From positions 372,001-436,000 of the forward strand of contig NZ_LXWK01000016.1 in the NCBI RefSeq assembly GCF_001669775.1: a stretch of 64,000 bases of DNA. Direction: 5' to 3'. The stretch's first letter is position 1; each line of letters starts with the position of its first letter. This document shows positions 10,952 through 19,846 of the stretch, piece by piece. The notes under the pieces were generated by a model. It was given only the letters and a program-made list of their open reading frames with translations. It ran no database searches and was not told the origin of the DNA. A program made the position numbers and the translations under genes. The stretch is from Rheinheimera sp. SA_1. GTDB lineage: Bacteria; Pseudomonadota; Gammaproteobacteria; Enterobacterales; Alteromonadaceae.

Positions 10952-12334
10952 ATGATTATCAGCGCATTTGATATGTTTAGCATCGGCATAGGCCCGTCCA
11001 GTTCTCACACCGTAGGCCCGATGCGCGCCGCAAAAAAATTCACCGAAAATCTGGCAGAAGTCGGATTGATGTCTCAGGTGCACAGCGTCAAAGTCGAGTT
11101 ATTTGGCTCTTTAGGCCAAACCGGTGTTGGCCATGGCACCGGCAAAGCAGTTATTTTAGGTCTGGCGGGCAACTTACCCGAGCATTGCGATCCGGATCAA
11201 ATACCTGGCATTCTTAAACAAGTTGATGAAAGCCAACAAATTAATCTCGATGGCAAACAGCTGGTTAATTTCCCGCGGGAAGGCGCGATTATCTTTCATC
11301 GCCGTAAAACGCTCAAAGAGCACAGCAACGGCATGGAGCTGATTGCACTGAACAGCAACAAAGAAATCATCCATAGCGAAATTTATTTCTCGATTGGTGG
11401 TGGTTTTATTGTTCGCGCTGAAGATTTTTCGCAGGAAAAAGAGGCGGCTAGTCAATTTGCTGCCAACAATCCACCGCCATATCCATTTGAAAGTGGCGCT
11501 GAGCTGTTGGCACTTTGTAAAGAACACGGTCTGTCCATCGCCGGTTTGATGATGGAAAATGAAAAAGTCCTGCGCTCTGAGAGTCAAATTCAAGCAGAAC
11601 TTGGTGCTATCTGGCAAACCATGTTCGACTGTGTACAACGGGGTATTCGCACCGAAGGTATTTTACCAGGCGGCTTAAAGGTCAAACGCCGTGCGCCAGC
11701 CCTGCACCGTCGACTTTGTGCGGAAAAAACTTCAGATCCATTGCAGGCAATGGATTGGGTGAACTTATTTGCCCTTGCGGTGAACGAAGAAAACGCCGCT
11801 GGAGGTCGTGTTGTCACAGCACCCACGAACGGTGCCGCCGGCATTATTCCCGCCGTTTTAATGTATTACGATAAATTCGTGCAACCAGTCACGCCAGATA
11901 TCTACTGCCGTTACCTGTTAACTGCAGCAGCCATTGGTATTTTGTACAAGAAAAATGCCTCAATTTCTGGCGCAGAAGTAGGTTGTCAGGGCGAAGTCGG
12001 TGTGGCTTGTTCGATGGCGGCTGGTGCTTTGACTGAAATTATTGGCGGTTCGGTAGAAAACGTTGAAAACGCTGCCGAAATTGGCATGGAACACAACCTT
12101 GGCCTGACTTGCGACCCGGTGGGCGGCCTGGTACAGGTACCATGCATCGAGCGCAATGCCATGGGTGCAGTTAAAGCTATCAACGCCTCACGTTTAGCTG
12201 TCCGCGGCAGCGGCGAGCATAAAGTGTCGTTGGATAAAGTGATCAAAACCATGTGGGATACCGGTCGCGATATGCAAAGTAAATACAAAGAGACCTCACG
12301 CGGCGGCCTTGCCGTGAATATTATTGAGTGTTAA
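10952..12334 (+). CDS. sdaA: L-serine ammonia-lyase (L-serine dehydratase, iron-sulfur type)
   Basis: The 460-residue enzyme deaminates L-serine to pyruvate. It is the single-chain 4Fe-4S form: the N-terminal beta domain starts [19 protein letters not shown], and the alpha domain carries conserved cysteines in [11 protein letters not shown] (near residues 347-356) and [15 protein letters not shown] (near 388-402). Length matches E. coli SdaA (454). A good promoter lies immediately upstream at 10890-10918, so it can be expressed independently of pabB-nudL. The gene is followed by a long hairpin repeat. Confidence 0.95.
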   Translation: MIISAFDMFSIGIGPSSSHTVGPMRAAKKFTENLAEVGLMSQVHSVKVELFGSLGQTGVGHGTGKAVILGLAGNLPEHCDPDQIPGILKQVDESQQINLDGKQLVNFPREGAIIFHRRKTLKEHSNGMELIALNSNKEIIHSEIYFSIGGGFIVRAEDFSQEKEAASQFAANNPPPYPFESGAELLALCKEHGLSIAGLMMENEKVLRSESQIQAELGAIWQTMFDCVQRGIRTEGILPGGLKVKRRAPALHRRLCAEKTSDPLQAMDWVNLFALAVNEENAAGGRVVTAPTNGAAGIIPAVLMYYDKFVQPVTPDIYCRYLLTAAAIGILYKKNASISGAEVGCQGEVGVACSMAAGALTEIIGGSVENVENAAEIGMEHNLGLTCDPVGGLVQVPCIERNAMGAVKAINASRLAVRGSGEHKVSLDKVIKTMWDTGRDMQSKYKETSRGGLAVNIIEC

Positions 12335-12350
12335 GCCGCTGTTGAATATT

Positions 12351-12399
12351 GGGGGTCAGTGTCATTTGTAAACTTTGTTAACAAATGACACTGGCCCCC
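12351..12399. repeat. Long inverted repeat of REP/Y1-transposase type
   Basis: A 19-base arm (12351-12369) is repeated in inverted orientation at 12381-12399 with one mismatch and an 11-base centre. The outer part GGGGTCAGTGTCA resembles the GGGGTCAGAGT-type palindromic ends spread through many proteobacterial genomes alongside REP-associated Y1 transposases. No transposase is nearby. There is no T-run, so it is not a standard terminator, though such a hairpin could still end or protect the sdaA message. I saw no second copy in this window. Confidence 0.55.
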
Positions 12400-12612
12400 A
12401 CATTTAACTATCGTTTGCTGGCATTGATCTACTGCTACAGCCCGCCTTGTCTCACATACTGTCGACTTTCATCACTACTTTCAGCATACGATTGCAACCT
12501 TTGTGTCGCATAATTGTCTTTTTTTTGAGCGTAGTTTTGTGCTAGCTTGAAAAGGTTCCATCAGCAGGATTGGAACTCAGGGCTATAGAAGTTTCACCAA
12601 AAGGAGCAGGAA

Positions 12613-12915
12613 ATGTCGATCAGTAAACAATATCTGAAAACCAAACCAGCATGCAAAGTGACCTTCGTCGTGCCCGCAGAGCAAGCTCAGGCAGCAGGAT
12701 CCGTTGCAGTACTTGGCGAATTTAACAACTGGGAGGCGGCTGTGATGAAAAAGCAAAAAAATGGCGATTTCAGCACCACCCTCACTTTACCCACCGATCA
12801 ACAATTTGAGTTCCGTTATTTAATTGATGGTGCACAGTGGCAAAATGATGCAGAGGCCGATGGTTTTGTGCCATCGCCAGTATCTTATGATCAAAACTCA
12901 GTCCTGCGTGTCTAA
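12613..12915 (+). CDS. Stand-alone isoamylase early-set (CBM48/AMPK1-type) glycogen-binding domain protein
   Basis: This 100-residue protein consists almost entirely of one CBM48-like beta-sandwich: KVTFVVPAEQ, then the family signature VAVLGEFNNWE, a FSTTLTLP strand and FEFRYLIDG. In larger proteins this domain binds glycogen or starch-like glucans or AMPK partners. Here no catalytic domain is attached, so a binding or regulatory role is inferred. AAGGAG lies 7 bases before the ATG. A stationary-phase-like extended -10 (TGTGCTAGCTT at 12538-12548) lies upstream, but support is weak. There are no glycogen enzymes nearby. Confidence 0.8.
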   Translation: MSISKQYLKTKPACKVTFVVPAEQAQAAGSVAVLGEFNNWEAAVMKKQKNGDFSTTLTLPTDQQFEFRYLIDGAQWQNDAEADGFVPSPVSYDQNSVLRV

Positions 12916-12929
12916 CGCAGGACTTTTTT
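12901..12929 (+). terminator. Intrinsic terminator enclosing the CBM48 gene's stop codon
   Basis: An 8-bp stem (GTCCTGCG/CGCAGGAC) is followed by six Ts. The TAA stop codon (12913-12915) lies in the 7-base loop, so translating ribosomes reach the 5' arm and could affect hairpin formation. Confidence 0.85.
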
Positions 12930-12950
12930 CAGCGGTGTGGTTTATGGCAG

Positions 12951-14072
12951 TTAGCGGAAACGTTCCAATACTAAACAACCCACCGAATAACCCGCACCAA
13001 AAGAACACAACACGGCTTTATCCCCAGTGGTTAAGCCTTGTTTATTCTGGTGGAATGCAATAATAGAACCGGCCGAAGCGGTATTGGCGTAGGTATCAAG
13101 AACCAATGGCGCTTCGCCTGCCTCAGGTTCGCGACCAAGAATTTTACGTGCGGCAAACACATTCATATTGATATTGGCCTGATGCAGCCACAAACGTTTT
13201 AGATCATCAGGCGCTACATCTAACCGGGCCATCTCAGTCAAAATGACATCGGCGACGATCGGCAATAACTCTTTAAAAACTTTCCGTCCTTGTTGTTTAA
13301 AAAACGGCGTCAGCGGGTCAACTTCCGGATGACAATGATCGGTGTAACTGACATCACAGCGGATATTGTTGGAAAATTCAGTTTTTAAACTCATGCCGAG
13401 AATTTTCCAGCTATTGTCCGCAGTGCAGGTATCGGTAGCTTCAATAATGGTCGCAGTACACACATCGCCAAAAATAAAATGGCTGTCGCGGCTGGTGTAA
13501 TTAACTTGTGGTGAGGCAAATTCCGGATTCACCACCAGCACCACTTTCGCCATGCCACCACGAATAGCGTTCACGGCGTTACTGATAGCAAAAGTAGCTG
13601 ATGAACATGCCACGTTCATATCAAAGGCGTAACCAGACGCACCTAATTGTTGTTGTAATTCGATGGATAATGCTGGATAAGCGCGTTGGATATTGGAGGC
13701 GGCACAAATGATTAAATCTATATCCGCTGCGGTTTTGCCCGCTTGCGCCATGGCTTCTTTGGCGGCAACGATGGCCATTTCAACCATTTCCGGAATTTCA
13801 TCTTCGCCGCGTTTGGCAAATACCGGCTGCATCACGTTTGGATCCAAAATGCCTTCTTTGTACAGTACATGACGCGATTTAATGCCGGAGGCTTTTTCAA
13901 TAAATTCACAGCTGGAATATTCCATCGCCGCCACTTCGCCATCGGCGATGGCCGCTGCGTTTTCGGCATTAAATAAATCAACATACTGATTATAACTGGC
14001 CACCAATTCTTCATTAGTGACAATTGAAGCTGGGGTGAATACCCCGGAGCCACTGATCACAACATCTTTCAT
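12951..14072 (-). CDS. Beta-ketoacyl-ACP synthase III family protein (long FabH-like form)
   Basis: This 373-residue thiolase-fold condensing enzyme carries the Cys-His-Asn triad of KAS III: Cys156 in NVACSSATFA, His297 in WLHQANINM and Asn330 in YANTASAGS. FabH proper is about 320 residues. This form has an insert around residues 28-60 and after 230, so it may act on substrates other than acetyl-CoA and malonyl-ACP. No acyl carrier protein or other fatty-acid synthesis genes are adjacent, so it is probably not the housekeeping FabH. GGAG lies 6 bases before the ATG. Confidence 0.88.
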   Translation of the reverse strand: MKDVVISGSGVFTPASIVTNEELVASYNQYVDLFNAENAAAIADGEVAAMEYSSCEFIEKASGIKSRHVLYKEGILDPNVMQPVFAKRGEDEIPEMVEMAIVAAKEAMAQAGKTAADIDLIICAASNIQRAYPALSIELQQQLGASGYAFDMNVACSSATFAISNAVNAIRGGMAKVVLVVNPEFASPQVNYTSRDSHFIFGDVCTATIIEATDTCTADNSWKILGMSLKTEFSNNIRCDVSYTDHCHPEVDPLTPFFKQQGRKVFKELLPIVADVILTEMARLDVAPDDLKRLWLHQANINMNVFAARKILGREPEAGEAPLVLDTYANTASAGSIIAFHQNKQGLTTGDKAVLCSFGAGYSVGCLVLERFR

Positions 14073-14162
14073 AATTACTCCACCGCGCTATCTTCGTCTG
14101 GGACACGACTCTTTGACAGGTCGCTTGTTTGGGATGTCGTACCAGTATAACCGAACTGCGGC

Positions 14163-15185
14163 TCAATGATGCAAAGGCTGTTTTGGTTTATTTAAACGGA
14201 TCACCACGGTACCTGAGCCTTTATCCTGAATGGCCTGACGGTTTGGATCCCAGAAAATCTGCAAAAAACCAAGCAAACCCGTGGCAAAACCGGCGCCATA
14301 ACCGCCTTGCCGACTAAAAGCCTGCCACAAATCCAAGGGCATCCCGTCCAGCCGGACGATTTGGATCTGACAGATCTTTTTGCCGATAGTCTGACCGTTA
14401 GTCCAGCCAACCAGCGCGGTGAAATAAAACACCGCCCAACCAAAACCAATGCCTAAATCCTGCAATACACCTTTGACCCATTCCATAATACTTTTGGTTT
14501 CGGGATCAGGCACATACCAAGCATCGGTCGCCGGTAATTGCTGTTTGACACCGTCGACTGCTGCTACCTGAGCTTCCGACATCGGATAATTTTTTAGCAA
14601 TTCTTTGAGCATCTGCGCACGGCGCTCTTTTGTGAGTTGACTGTTTTCGAGCAGACCCGACAGTACATCGGTGGCCATTTCTTTACTCATCTCATTTTTT
14701 TGCATCATCCGGCGCACTGATTTGAGTTCTTTGGCAACACAACCGTCGTGGCAGCTTTCTTTTGCCAGCGTCACGGCAGCCAAGCCAATTTGCACTGAAG
14801 TTTCAACATCCAGCTCTTTGGACTTTGTGGTATTTTCCGGCGCTTCAAACAAGATTTCCGGTGCATATTCGGCAGATCCAACGGCGATAAAACCAGCCAG
14901 CAGCAATAACAACACCTGCCCGTACTTTTGCAGTTTCAGCCGCAACCACACCAGATAGACCAACAACGGCAACATTACCAGCAAACTGGCTTTGGCCAAC
15001 CCCAGCACAATGAAGCCATCAATCGCCATGGCTACCCCCCGGCGCGCCGGACTAGCCAGCGGTACGCCTAATAACTCTGGATCGACATGAAAAGCATAAG
15101 GGGTAACAATGGCACGGGTTTCTTTAGCAGTCAGTGCAACGTCGGTATTCACCTGGCCAGGCTCTGGAATGTTGATTGGATGCAT
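14163..15185 (-). CDS. RDD family membrane protein with a large internal insert
   Basis: This 340-residue integral membrane protein has an N-terminal RDD half (SPARRGVAMAIDGFIVLG, residues about 44-62), with two to three membrane segments to about residue 105. A polar, largely helical insert of about 140 residues then contains a CHDGC pair. The C-terminal RDD half follows (GWAVFYFTALVGW, then TIGKKICQIQIV). Typical RDD proteins are about 150-180 residues with no such insert. AAGGA is 8 bases before the ATG at 15185, which is why this start is preferred over 15224. RDD proteins have been linked to Na+/H+ exchange in a few cases, but the function here is unknown. Confidence 0.8.
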   Translation of the reverse strand: MHPINIPEPGQVNTDVALTAKETRAIVTPYAFHVDPELLGVPLASPARRGVAMAIDGFIVLGLAKASLLVMLPLLVYLVWLRLKLQKYGQVLLLLLAGFIAVGSAEYAPEILFEAPENTTKSKELDVETSVQIGLAAVTLAKESCHDGCVAKELKSVRRMMQKNEMSKEMATDVLSGLLENSQLTKERRAQMLKELLKNYPMSEAQVAAVDGVKQQLPATDAWYVPDPETKSIMEWVKGVLQDLGIGFGWAVFYFTALVGWTNGQTIGKKICQIQIVRLDGMPLDLWQAFSRQGGYGAGFATGLLGFLQIFWDPNRQAIQDKGSGTVVIRLNKPKQPLHH

Positions 15186-15310
15186 GATGTTGGTCCTTGC
15201 CGACGGCTCTGAAAACTGCTGCACTTTTCTTAAGTTATCTTACTGACGATTACCATTGGTTGTAAACAGTTCAGTCATGAGATAAACGGCATTTTTTGTT
15301 TTATAACCAA

Positions 15311-16486
15311 TTACTTATGTTGCAGTGTTCGAATAGCTTGTGACAGGCCGTCCAGCGACAAATCATACATGCGTTGCTTCATCAACTGCTGGATCAATTC
15401 AATCGACTGATAATGCGCCCACCAAGCCACAGGTTGCGGATTTAACCAGACGGCTTTAGCAAAATGCCCGAGGAGTCGTTGTAACCAAACTTCACCGGCC
15501 AGCGCATTAAAATGTTCAACACTGCCACCCGGATAGCTGATTTCATATGGCCCCATGGTCGCATCGCCAACAAATATAAGTTTGTAATCAGCGCCATAGG
15601 TGTGAATGAGCGTGTCGACTGCGAGCATATCCTGCGGCCGACGTTTGGCGCTTTTCCAGACATGCTCGTAAACGCAATTATGAAAATAGAAAAATTCCAG
15701 CTGCTTAAATTCGCCATGGGCGGCACTGAACAACTGTTGTACCTGTTCGACGTGGTCATCCATCGAACCGCCAATATCAAACAACATCAGTACTTTAACT
15801 GCATTGTGGCGTTCATTTTGAAACTTTAAATCCAGCCAACCGGCTTGTTTTGAGGTGGCGGCAATGGTACCGGCTAAATCTAGTTCCTGCTGCGCGCCGG
15901 TACGGGCGAAACGCCGCAACTGTCGAAGCGCCAGCTTGATACTGCGATTATTCAGTTCAGCTTTACTGTCCAAGTCCTTGAATTGTCGTTGATCCCAGAC
16001 TTTCACAGCCCGGCGCTGGCCACTGCCCTGTTGGCCGACTCTGATCCCTTCCGGATGAAAACCATAAGCGCCAAAAGGTGAACTGCCGCCGGTGCCAATC
16101 CATTTATTGCCACCGGCGTGGCGTTCTTGCTGTTCTTTTAACCGTTGCTTAAAAGCTTCCAGCAATTTTTCTAAGCCGCCGAGGCTTTGCAACGCTGCTT
16201 TATCTTCATCGGACAATTGCTTTAATAACCCAGGCAATAGCCATTCTTCCGGAATCGCACTGGCCAAATCAATCGCTGCAACACCGTGAAAATATTCAGC
16301 ACAGGCACGGTCGAACTTATCGTAATGCACTTCATCTTTCACCAGACAGAGGCGTGCCAGCTGATAAAACTCATCAGCATCTGCAAACACCAACCGCTGT
16401 TGCAGTGCTTTGAGTAAATCCAGCCATTCGGTGATGCTGACCGGCACGCCATAACGACGTACCGTCAAGAAAAAATCAATCAACAT
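15311..16486 (-). CDS. CoxE-like VWA domain protein
   Basis: This 391-residue protein has a C-terminal von Willebrand A-type domain. MLFDIGGSMDDHVEQ (near residue 220) carries the MIDAS-type D-x-G-x-S variation. The N-terminal half is the helical part typical of CoxE-type proteins, which work with MoxR AAA+ ATPases in metal-cofactor or complex assembly. It starts 4 bases after the end of the upstream MoxR gene, and AGGA lies 10 bases before the ATG. The two form a clear bicistronic unit on the minus strand. The client protein is unknown. There are no CO dehydrogenase genes nearby. Confidence 0.85.
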   Translation of the reverse strand: MLIDFFLTVRRYGVPVSITEWLDLLKALQQRLVFADADEFYQLARLCLVKDEVHYDKFDRACAEYFHGVAAIDLASAIPEEWLLPGLLKQLSDEDKAALQSLGGLEKLLEAFKQRLKEQQERHAGGNKWIGTGGSSPFGAYGFHPEGIRVGQQGSGQRRAVKVWDQRQFKDLDSKAELNNRSIKLALRQLRRFARTGAQQELDLAGTIAATSKQAGWLDLKFQNERHNAVKVLMLFDIGGSMDDHVEQVQQLFSAAHGEFKQLEFFYFHNCVYEHVWKSAKRRPQDMLAVDTLIHTYGADYKLIFVGDATMGPYEISYPGGSVEHFNALAGEVWLQRLLGHFAKAVWLNPQPVAWWAHYQSIELIQQLMKQRMYDLSLDGLSQAIRTLQHK

Positions 16487-16490
16487 TGGC

Positions 16491-17336
16491 TTATCGTCCT
16501 GCGCGTTTTGCCATAAACAACAGCTTTTCCACCAAAGCGACATCTTGCTCGTTTTTCAGCAATGCACCGTAAAGCGGCATCAAACCACCTTGTTGCTTAC
16601 TCTGCGTCAGAGTTTCTGCCGGAATTTGTTCTGCCACCAACAATTTTAGCCAGTCGATTAACTCGGAGGTCGAAGGTTTTTTCTTGAGCTGCGACATCTC
16701 GCGTAAGCCAAAAAACAGCTCCAGTGCTTCGCTCAGCAAGTCACGGCGCAGATCCGGCAAATGCACATCAACAATTTGCGCCAAAGCCTCTTTATCCGGA
16801 AAGCGGATGTAATGAAAAAAGCAGCGCCGCAAAAAGGCATCAGGTAATTCTTTTTCGTTATTTGAGGTGATGATCACGATCGGCCGTTGTTTTGCGCTGA
16901 TAGTCTGACCGGTCTCGTAAACATCAAACGCCATTTGATCTAGTTCATGCAGTAAATCATTAGGGAATTCGATATCGGCTTTGTCAATTTCGTCGATCAA
17001 TAAAATGGGTCTGTTCCCTGCAGTAAAGGCCTGCCACAACTTGCCGGGTTTGATGTAATTGGCAATATCATGCACTTTACTATCACCAAGCTGGCTGTCG
17101 CGAAGACGTGACACCGCATCATACTCATACAACCCTTGTTGCGCTTTGGTGGTCGACTTGATGTGCCATTGGATCAAATCACATTGCAGGCTTCTGGCCA
17201 GCTGCAGTGCCAGCTGGGTTTTACCGGTGCCAGGTTCGCCTTTAATCAACAGCGGTTTTTCCAGCGCAATTGCTGCATTGACGGCCAGCGCCAGTTCGGC
17301 GCTAACAATATATTGCTCATTACTTTGAAAACTCAT
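16491..17336 (-). CDS. MoxR-family AAA+ ATPase
   Basis: This 281-residue AAA+ ATPase has a Walker A motif (KGEPGTGKTQ, near residue 31), a Walker B motif (ILLIDEIDKAD, near 110), sensor 1 (IITSNNEKELPDAFLRRC) and the C-terminal lid. MoxR ATPases act as chaperone-like machines with VWA partners. The partner is almost certainly the CoxE-like gene 4 bases downstream. AAGGA lies 8 bases before the ATG. It is distinct from the second MoxR protein at 52649-53599, which has GPPGLAKT as its Walker A motif. Confidence 0.88.
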   Translation of the reverse strand: MSFQSNEQYIVSAELALAVNAAIALEKPLLIKGEPGTGKTQLALQLARSLQCDLIQWHIKSTTKAQQGLYEYDAVSRLRDSQLGDSKVHDIANYIKPGKLWQAFTAGNRPILLIDEIDKADIEFPNDLLHELDQMAFDVYETGQTISAKQRPIVIITSNNEKELPDAFLRRCFFHYIRFPDKEALAQIVDVHLPDLRRDLLSEALELFFGLREMSQLKKKPSTSELIDWLKLLVAEQIPAETLTQSKQQGGLMPLYGALLKNEQDVALVEKLLFMAKRAGR

Positions 17337-17475
17337 TGGATATCCTTTTTAAAACCACTTCTTTATAACCAATCATTTAGAAATAAAAGACGGCATAACT
17401 TATACCAAAACACTTCTTTAATTTTCAGATACAGCGGTTATGCTGAAGCTACACCTTAATATGCTGGAGCTTAGC

Positions 17476-18444
17476 ATGGCTAAAATTTATGAAGACAACT
17501 CATTGTCAATCGGTAACACCCCGCTGGTCAAACTGAAACGCGTCACCACAGGCAACGTTTACGCCAAAATTGAAGCGCGTAACCCGAGTTTTAGTGTGAA
17601 ATGCCGGTTAGGCGCAGCCTTGATTTGGGATGCCGAGAAAAAAGGTCTGCTTGGTCCTGGTAAAGAATTGATCGAACCTACTTCAGGTAACACTGGTATT
17701 GCGCTGGCCTTTGTTGCCGCCAGCCGCGGTTACCCGCTGACTTTAACCATGCCAGCCACCATGAGTCTGGAACGTCGCAAATTACTTAAAGCTCTAGGGG
17801 CGAATCTGGTCCTGACCGAAGGCGCCAAAGGCATGAAAGGCGCCATTGAAAAAGCCAAAGAAATTCAGGCTTCAGATCCAGATAAATACCTGTTGTTACA
17901 GCAATTTGAAAACCCAGCCAACCCACAAATCCATTTTGATACCACAGGTCCTGAAATCTGGAACGATACTGATGGTAAGGTTGATATTTTCGTGGCAGGT
18001 GTAGGTACCGGCGGTACCATTACCGGCGTTAGCCGCTATATCAAACTCGAGAAAAAACATCCTTTGATTAGCGTTGCAGTCGAACCTGCCGATTCACCGG
18101 TGATCAGTCAGAAACTGGCAGGCGCTGAATTAAAACCAGGTCCGCATAAAATTCAGGGTATTGGCGCTGGTTTTATTCCGGGCAATCTGGATTTAGAACT
18201 GATTGATCGGGTTGAAACCGTCACCAATGATGAAGCGATTGCAATGGCGCATCGCCTGATGAAAGAAGAAGGCATTCTGGGTGGTATTTCATCCGGTGCT
18301 GCTGTAGTGGCTGCAGCACGACTGGCGGAATTGCCGGAATTTGCCGGTAAAAATATCGTGGTCATACTGCCTTCTGCAGCTGAGCGGTATTTATCCAGTG
18401 CCTTATTTGCCGATGTGTTTACCGAACAGGAACTCACCGCGTAA
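17476..18444 (+). CDS. cysK: Cysteine synthase A (O-acetylserine sulfhydrylase)
   Basis: The 322-residue PLP enzyme makes cysteine from O-acetylserine and sulfide. Lys42 in NPSFSVKCR binds PLP, TSGNTG (near 67) contacts the substrate, and GTGGTITG (near 176) binds the cofactor phosphate. The sequence from [18 protein letters not shown] is characteristic of CysK rather than CysM. The ATG at 17476 is chosen because GGAG lies 7 bases upstream and matches the family N-terminus. The open frame extends back to 17440. A strong terminator follows. Confidence 0.93.
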   Translation: MAKIYEDNSLSIGNTPLVKLKRVTTGNVYAKIEARNPSFSVKCRLGAALIWDAEKKGLLGPGKELIEPTSGNTGIALAFVAASRGYPLTLTMPATMSLERRKLLKALGANLVLTEGAKGMKGAIEKAKEIQASDPDKYLLLQQFENPANPQIHFDTTGPEIWNDTDGKVDIFVAGVGTGGTITGVSRYIKLEKKHPLISVAVEPADSPVISQKLAGAELKPGPHKIQGIGAGFIPGNLDLELIDRVETVTNDEAIAMAHRLMKEEGILGGISSGAAVVAAARLAELPEFAGKNIVVILPSAAERYLSSALFADVFTEQELTA

Positions 18445-18466
18445 CAATATCTTGGATGGAATCTAA

Positions 18467-18486
18467 GGCCACTTCGGTGGCCTTTT
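18467..18486 (+). terminator. Intrinsic terminator after cysK
   Basis: GGCCAC and GTGGCC form a 6-bp stem around a very stable TTCG tetraloop, followed by TTTT, 23 bases past the cysK stop. Confidence 0.85.
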
Positions 18487-18551
18487 ACTTTACAGATAGC
18501 TAAAAAAGCAGCAAACTTCAGCAAAATTCCTGATTGCTCTGAGGCTTTACA

Positions 18552-18995
18552 ATGCGCGCTTTGATCCTTTTTTTTAGTTTATTGCTGCTAAGTGCCTGCG
18601 ACTCAGCCCCCTCAAGTACCACCGACAGCGCAGAAGTACCGGAACAAATCGCGGTTAAATTCTTTGAAGCTTTGTTGGTGAACAATGATTTAAAAACTGC
18701 GCAAAAATACACTGTGCCTACTTTAGGCCGGGTACTACAAAGTTTTACTTCAGCCAAAGCGGCCAGCCGCACTTTGCTGAATATGAAATTTGATGAAGTG
18801 ACCATTACTATCGAAGACACCAACAAAAGCGTGCGTGAGTTTTATACCGATAAAGCTGATGTGATGCTGATTTTTACCGGCACTTATGACGGTGGAAAAA
18901 GAGTGGATATGCGGATGGTGAAGATGGTCGCATTAAAAGGCAAATGGCTGATTTCTGAAATTAAACCCGATCCTTTTGCCCGCGCTGGGGTTTAA
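18552..18995 (+). CDS. Predicted lipoprotein, function unknown
   Basis: The 147-residue protein begins with a type II signal peptide: a basic start, hydrophobic LILFFSLLLL and lipobox LLSAC, giving lipidated Cys17. A short Ser/Thr-rich linker and a compact alpha+beta domain follow, with the pattern of NTF2-like or DUF4878-like proteins (QIAVKFFEALLVNND, then FTGTYDGGKRVDMRMV and KGKWLISEI). The residue after Cys17 is Asp, which in enterobacteria favours inner-membrane retention, though this rule may not hold here. It stands alone between cysK and a convergent hydratase. I do not recognise a specific function. Confidence 0.75.
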   Translation: MRALILFFSLLLLSACDSAPSSTTDSAEVPEQIAVKFFEALLVNNDLKTAQKYTVPTLGRVLQSFTSAKAASRTLLNMKFDEVTITIEDTNKSVREFYTDKADVMLIFTGTYDGGKRVDMRMVKMVALKGKWLISEIKPDPFARAGV

Positions 18996-19069
18996 TTCAA
19001 CTGCTGATGGTGCACAGCAGTTGATTCACCGGGTTGTAACACTTGCGCCTGTGATTCGCTGCCGAACAG

Positions 19070-19816
19070 TTAATTTTTGCTACGTTGAAAAAACCGTTGT
19101 AAAGCCTGCTGGCAGTCATCAGTTTGCAGCAGATGTTCAAACACTGCCAGTTCCTGATGCAACACTTGTTGTACTAATTGCTGTTGCGGCTGACGTAATA
19201 ATTTCTTCGACTGCATCACGGCTTCTGACGGCAAAGCAGCCAGCTTTAACGCTTTTTCTGCCGCTAAGGCAAATAACTGGTCGTTGTTGACCACCTGATT
19301 CACCAGGCCAAATCGTTCTGCCTCTGCGCTTCCAAAGGCCTCACCCAATAACAGATATTGCGCCGCCTTCTGATAACCCATTAATTTTGGTAATAACAAG
19401 CTGGATGCAGCTTCCGGACACAGACCAAGTGCGGTAAACGGCATTTGAAACCGACAATCCGGCGCCGCGTACACCAGATCACAATGCAACAAAGCCGTCG
19501 TGCCAATCCCAATTGCCAAACCTGCCACGGCAGCAATCACCGGTTTGGTACACTGACTCAGCTGATGCAAAAACATCACTGTTGGGTGTTCGGCATTCAA
19601 AGCACCAGCGGCCACAAAATCGGCTAAATCGTTACCGGCACAAAAACAATCTGGCTGCCCGCGCAGCACAATCACATGGATATTATGATCAGTTTCAGCC
19701 TCACGCAGTGCCTGGGTGAGTTGCAAATACATCGCGCTCGACAGCGCATTTTTCTTGTCCGGTCTGGCAAGTGTTAACGTTAACACTTGCGCTTGTTGCT
19801 CAATCAGAATGCTCAT
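19070..19816 (-). CDS. Enoyl-CoA hydratase/isomerase family protein
   Basis: This 248-residue crotonase-fold protein has an oxyanion-hole segment (CAGNDLADF, near residue 60-68) and a second one at GLAIGIGTTALLHCD (near 95-108). A glutamate in LGLCPEAASS (near 130) could act as the catalytic acid/base. The isomerase-like pattern suggests a hydratase or delta-isomerase in fatty-acid or amino-acid degradation. It lies 30 bases downstream of ggt on the same strand, which may indicate cotranscription but no pathway link. The exact substrate cannot be told. Confidence 0.85.
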   Translation of the reverse strand: MSILIEQQAQVLTLTLARPDKKNALSSAMYLQLTQALREAETDHNIHVIVLRGQPDCFCAGNDLADFVAAGALNAEHPTVMFLHQLSQCTKPVIAAVAGLAIGIGTTALLHCDLVYAAPDCRFQMPFTALGLCPEAASSLLLPKLMGYQKAAQYLLLGEAFGSAEAERFGLVNQVVNNDQLFALAAEKALKLAALPSEAVMQSKKLLRQPQQQLVQQVLHQELAVFEHLLQTDDCQQALQRFFQRSKN

Positions 19817-19846
19817 TGTGATACTTCCTTTCCTACGAATTCGCGA

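Noticed and set aside
11174-11638. 154-codon open frame on the minus strand inside sdaA
   Set aside because: It is antisense to well-conserved sdaA motifs, has no ribosome-binding site and no recognisable family.
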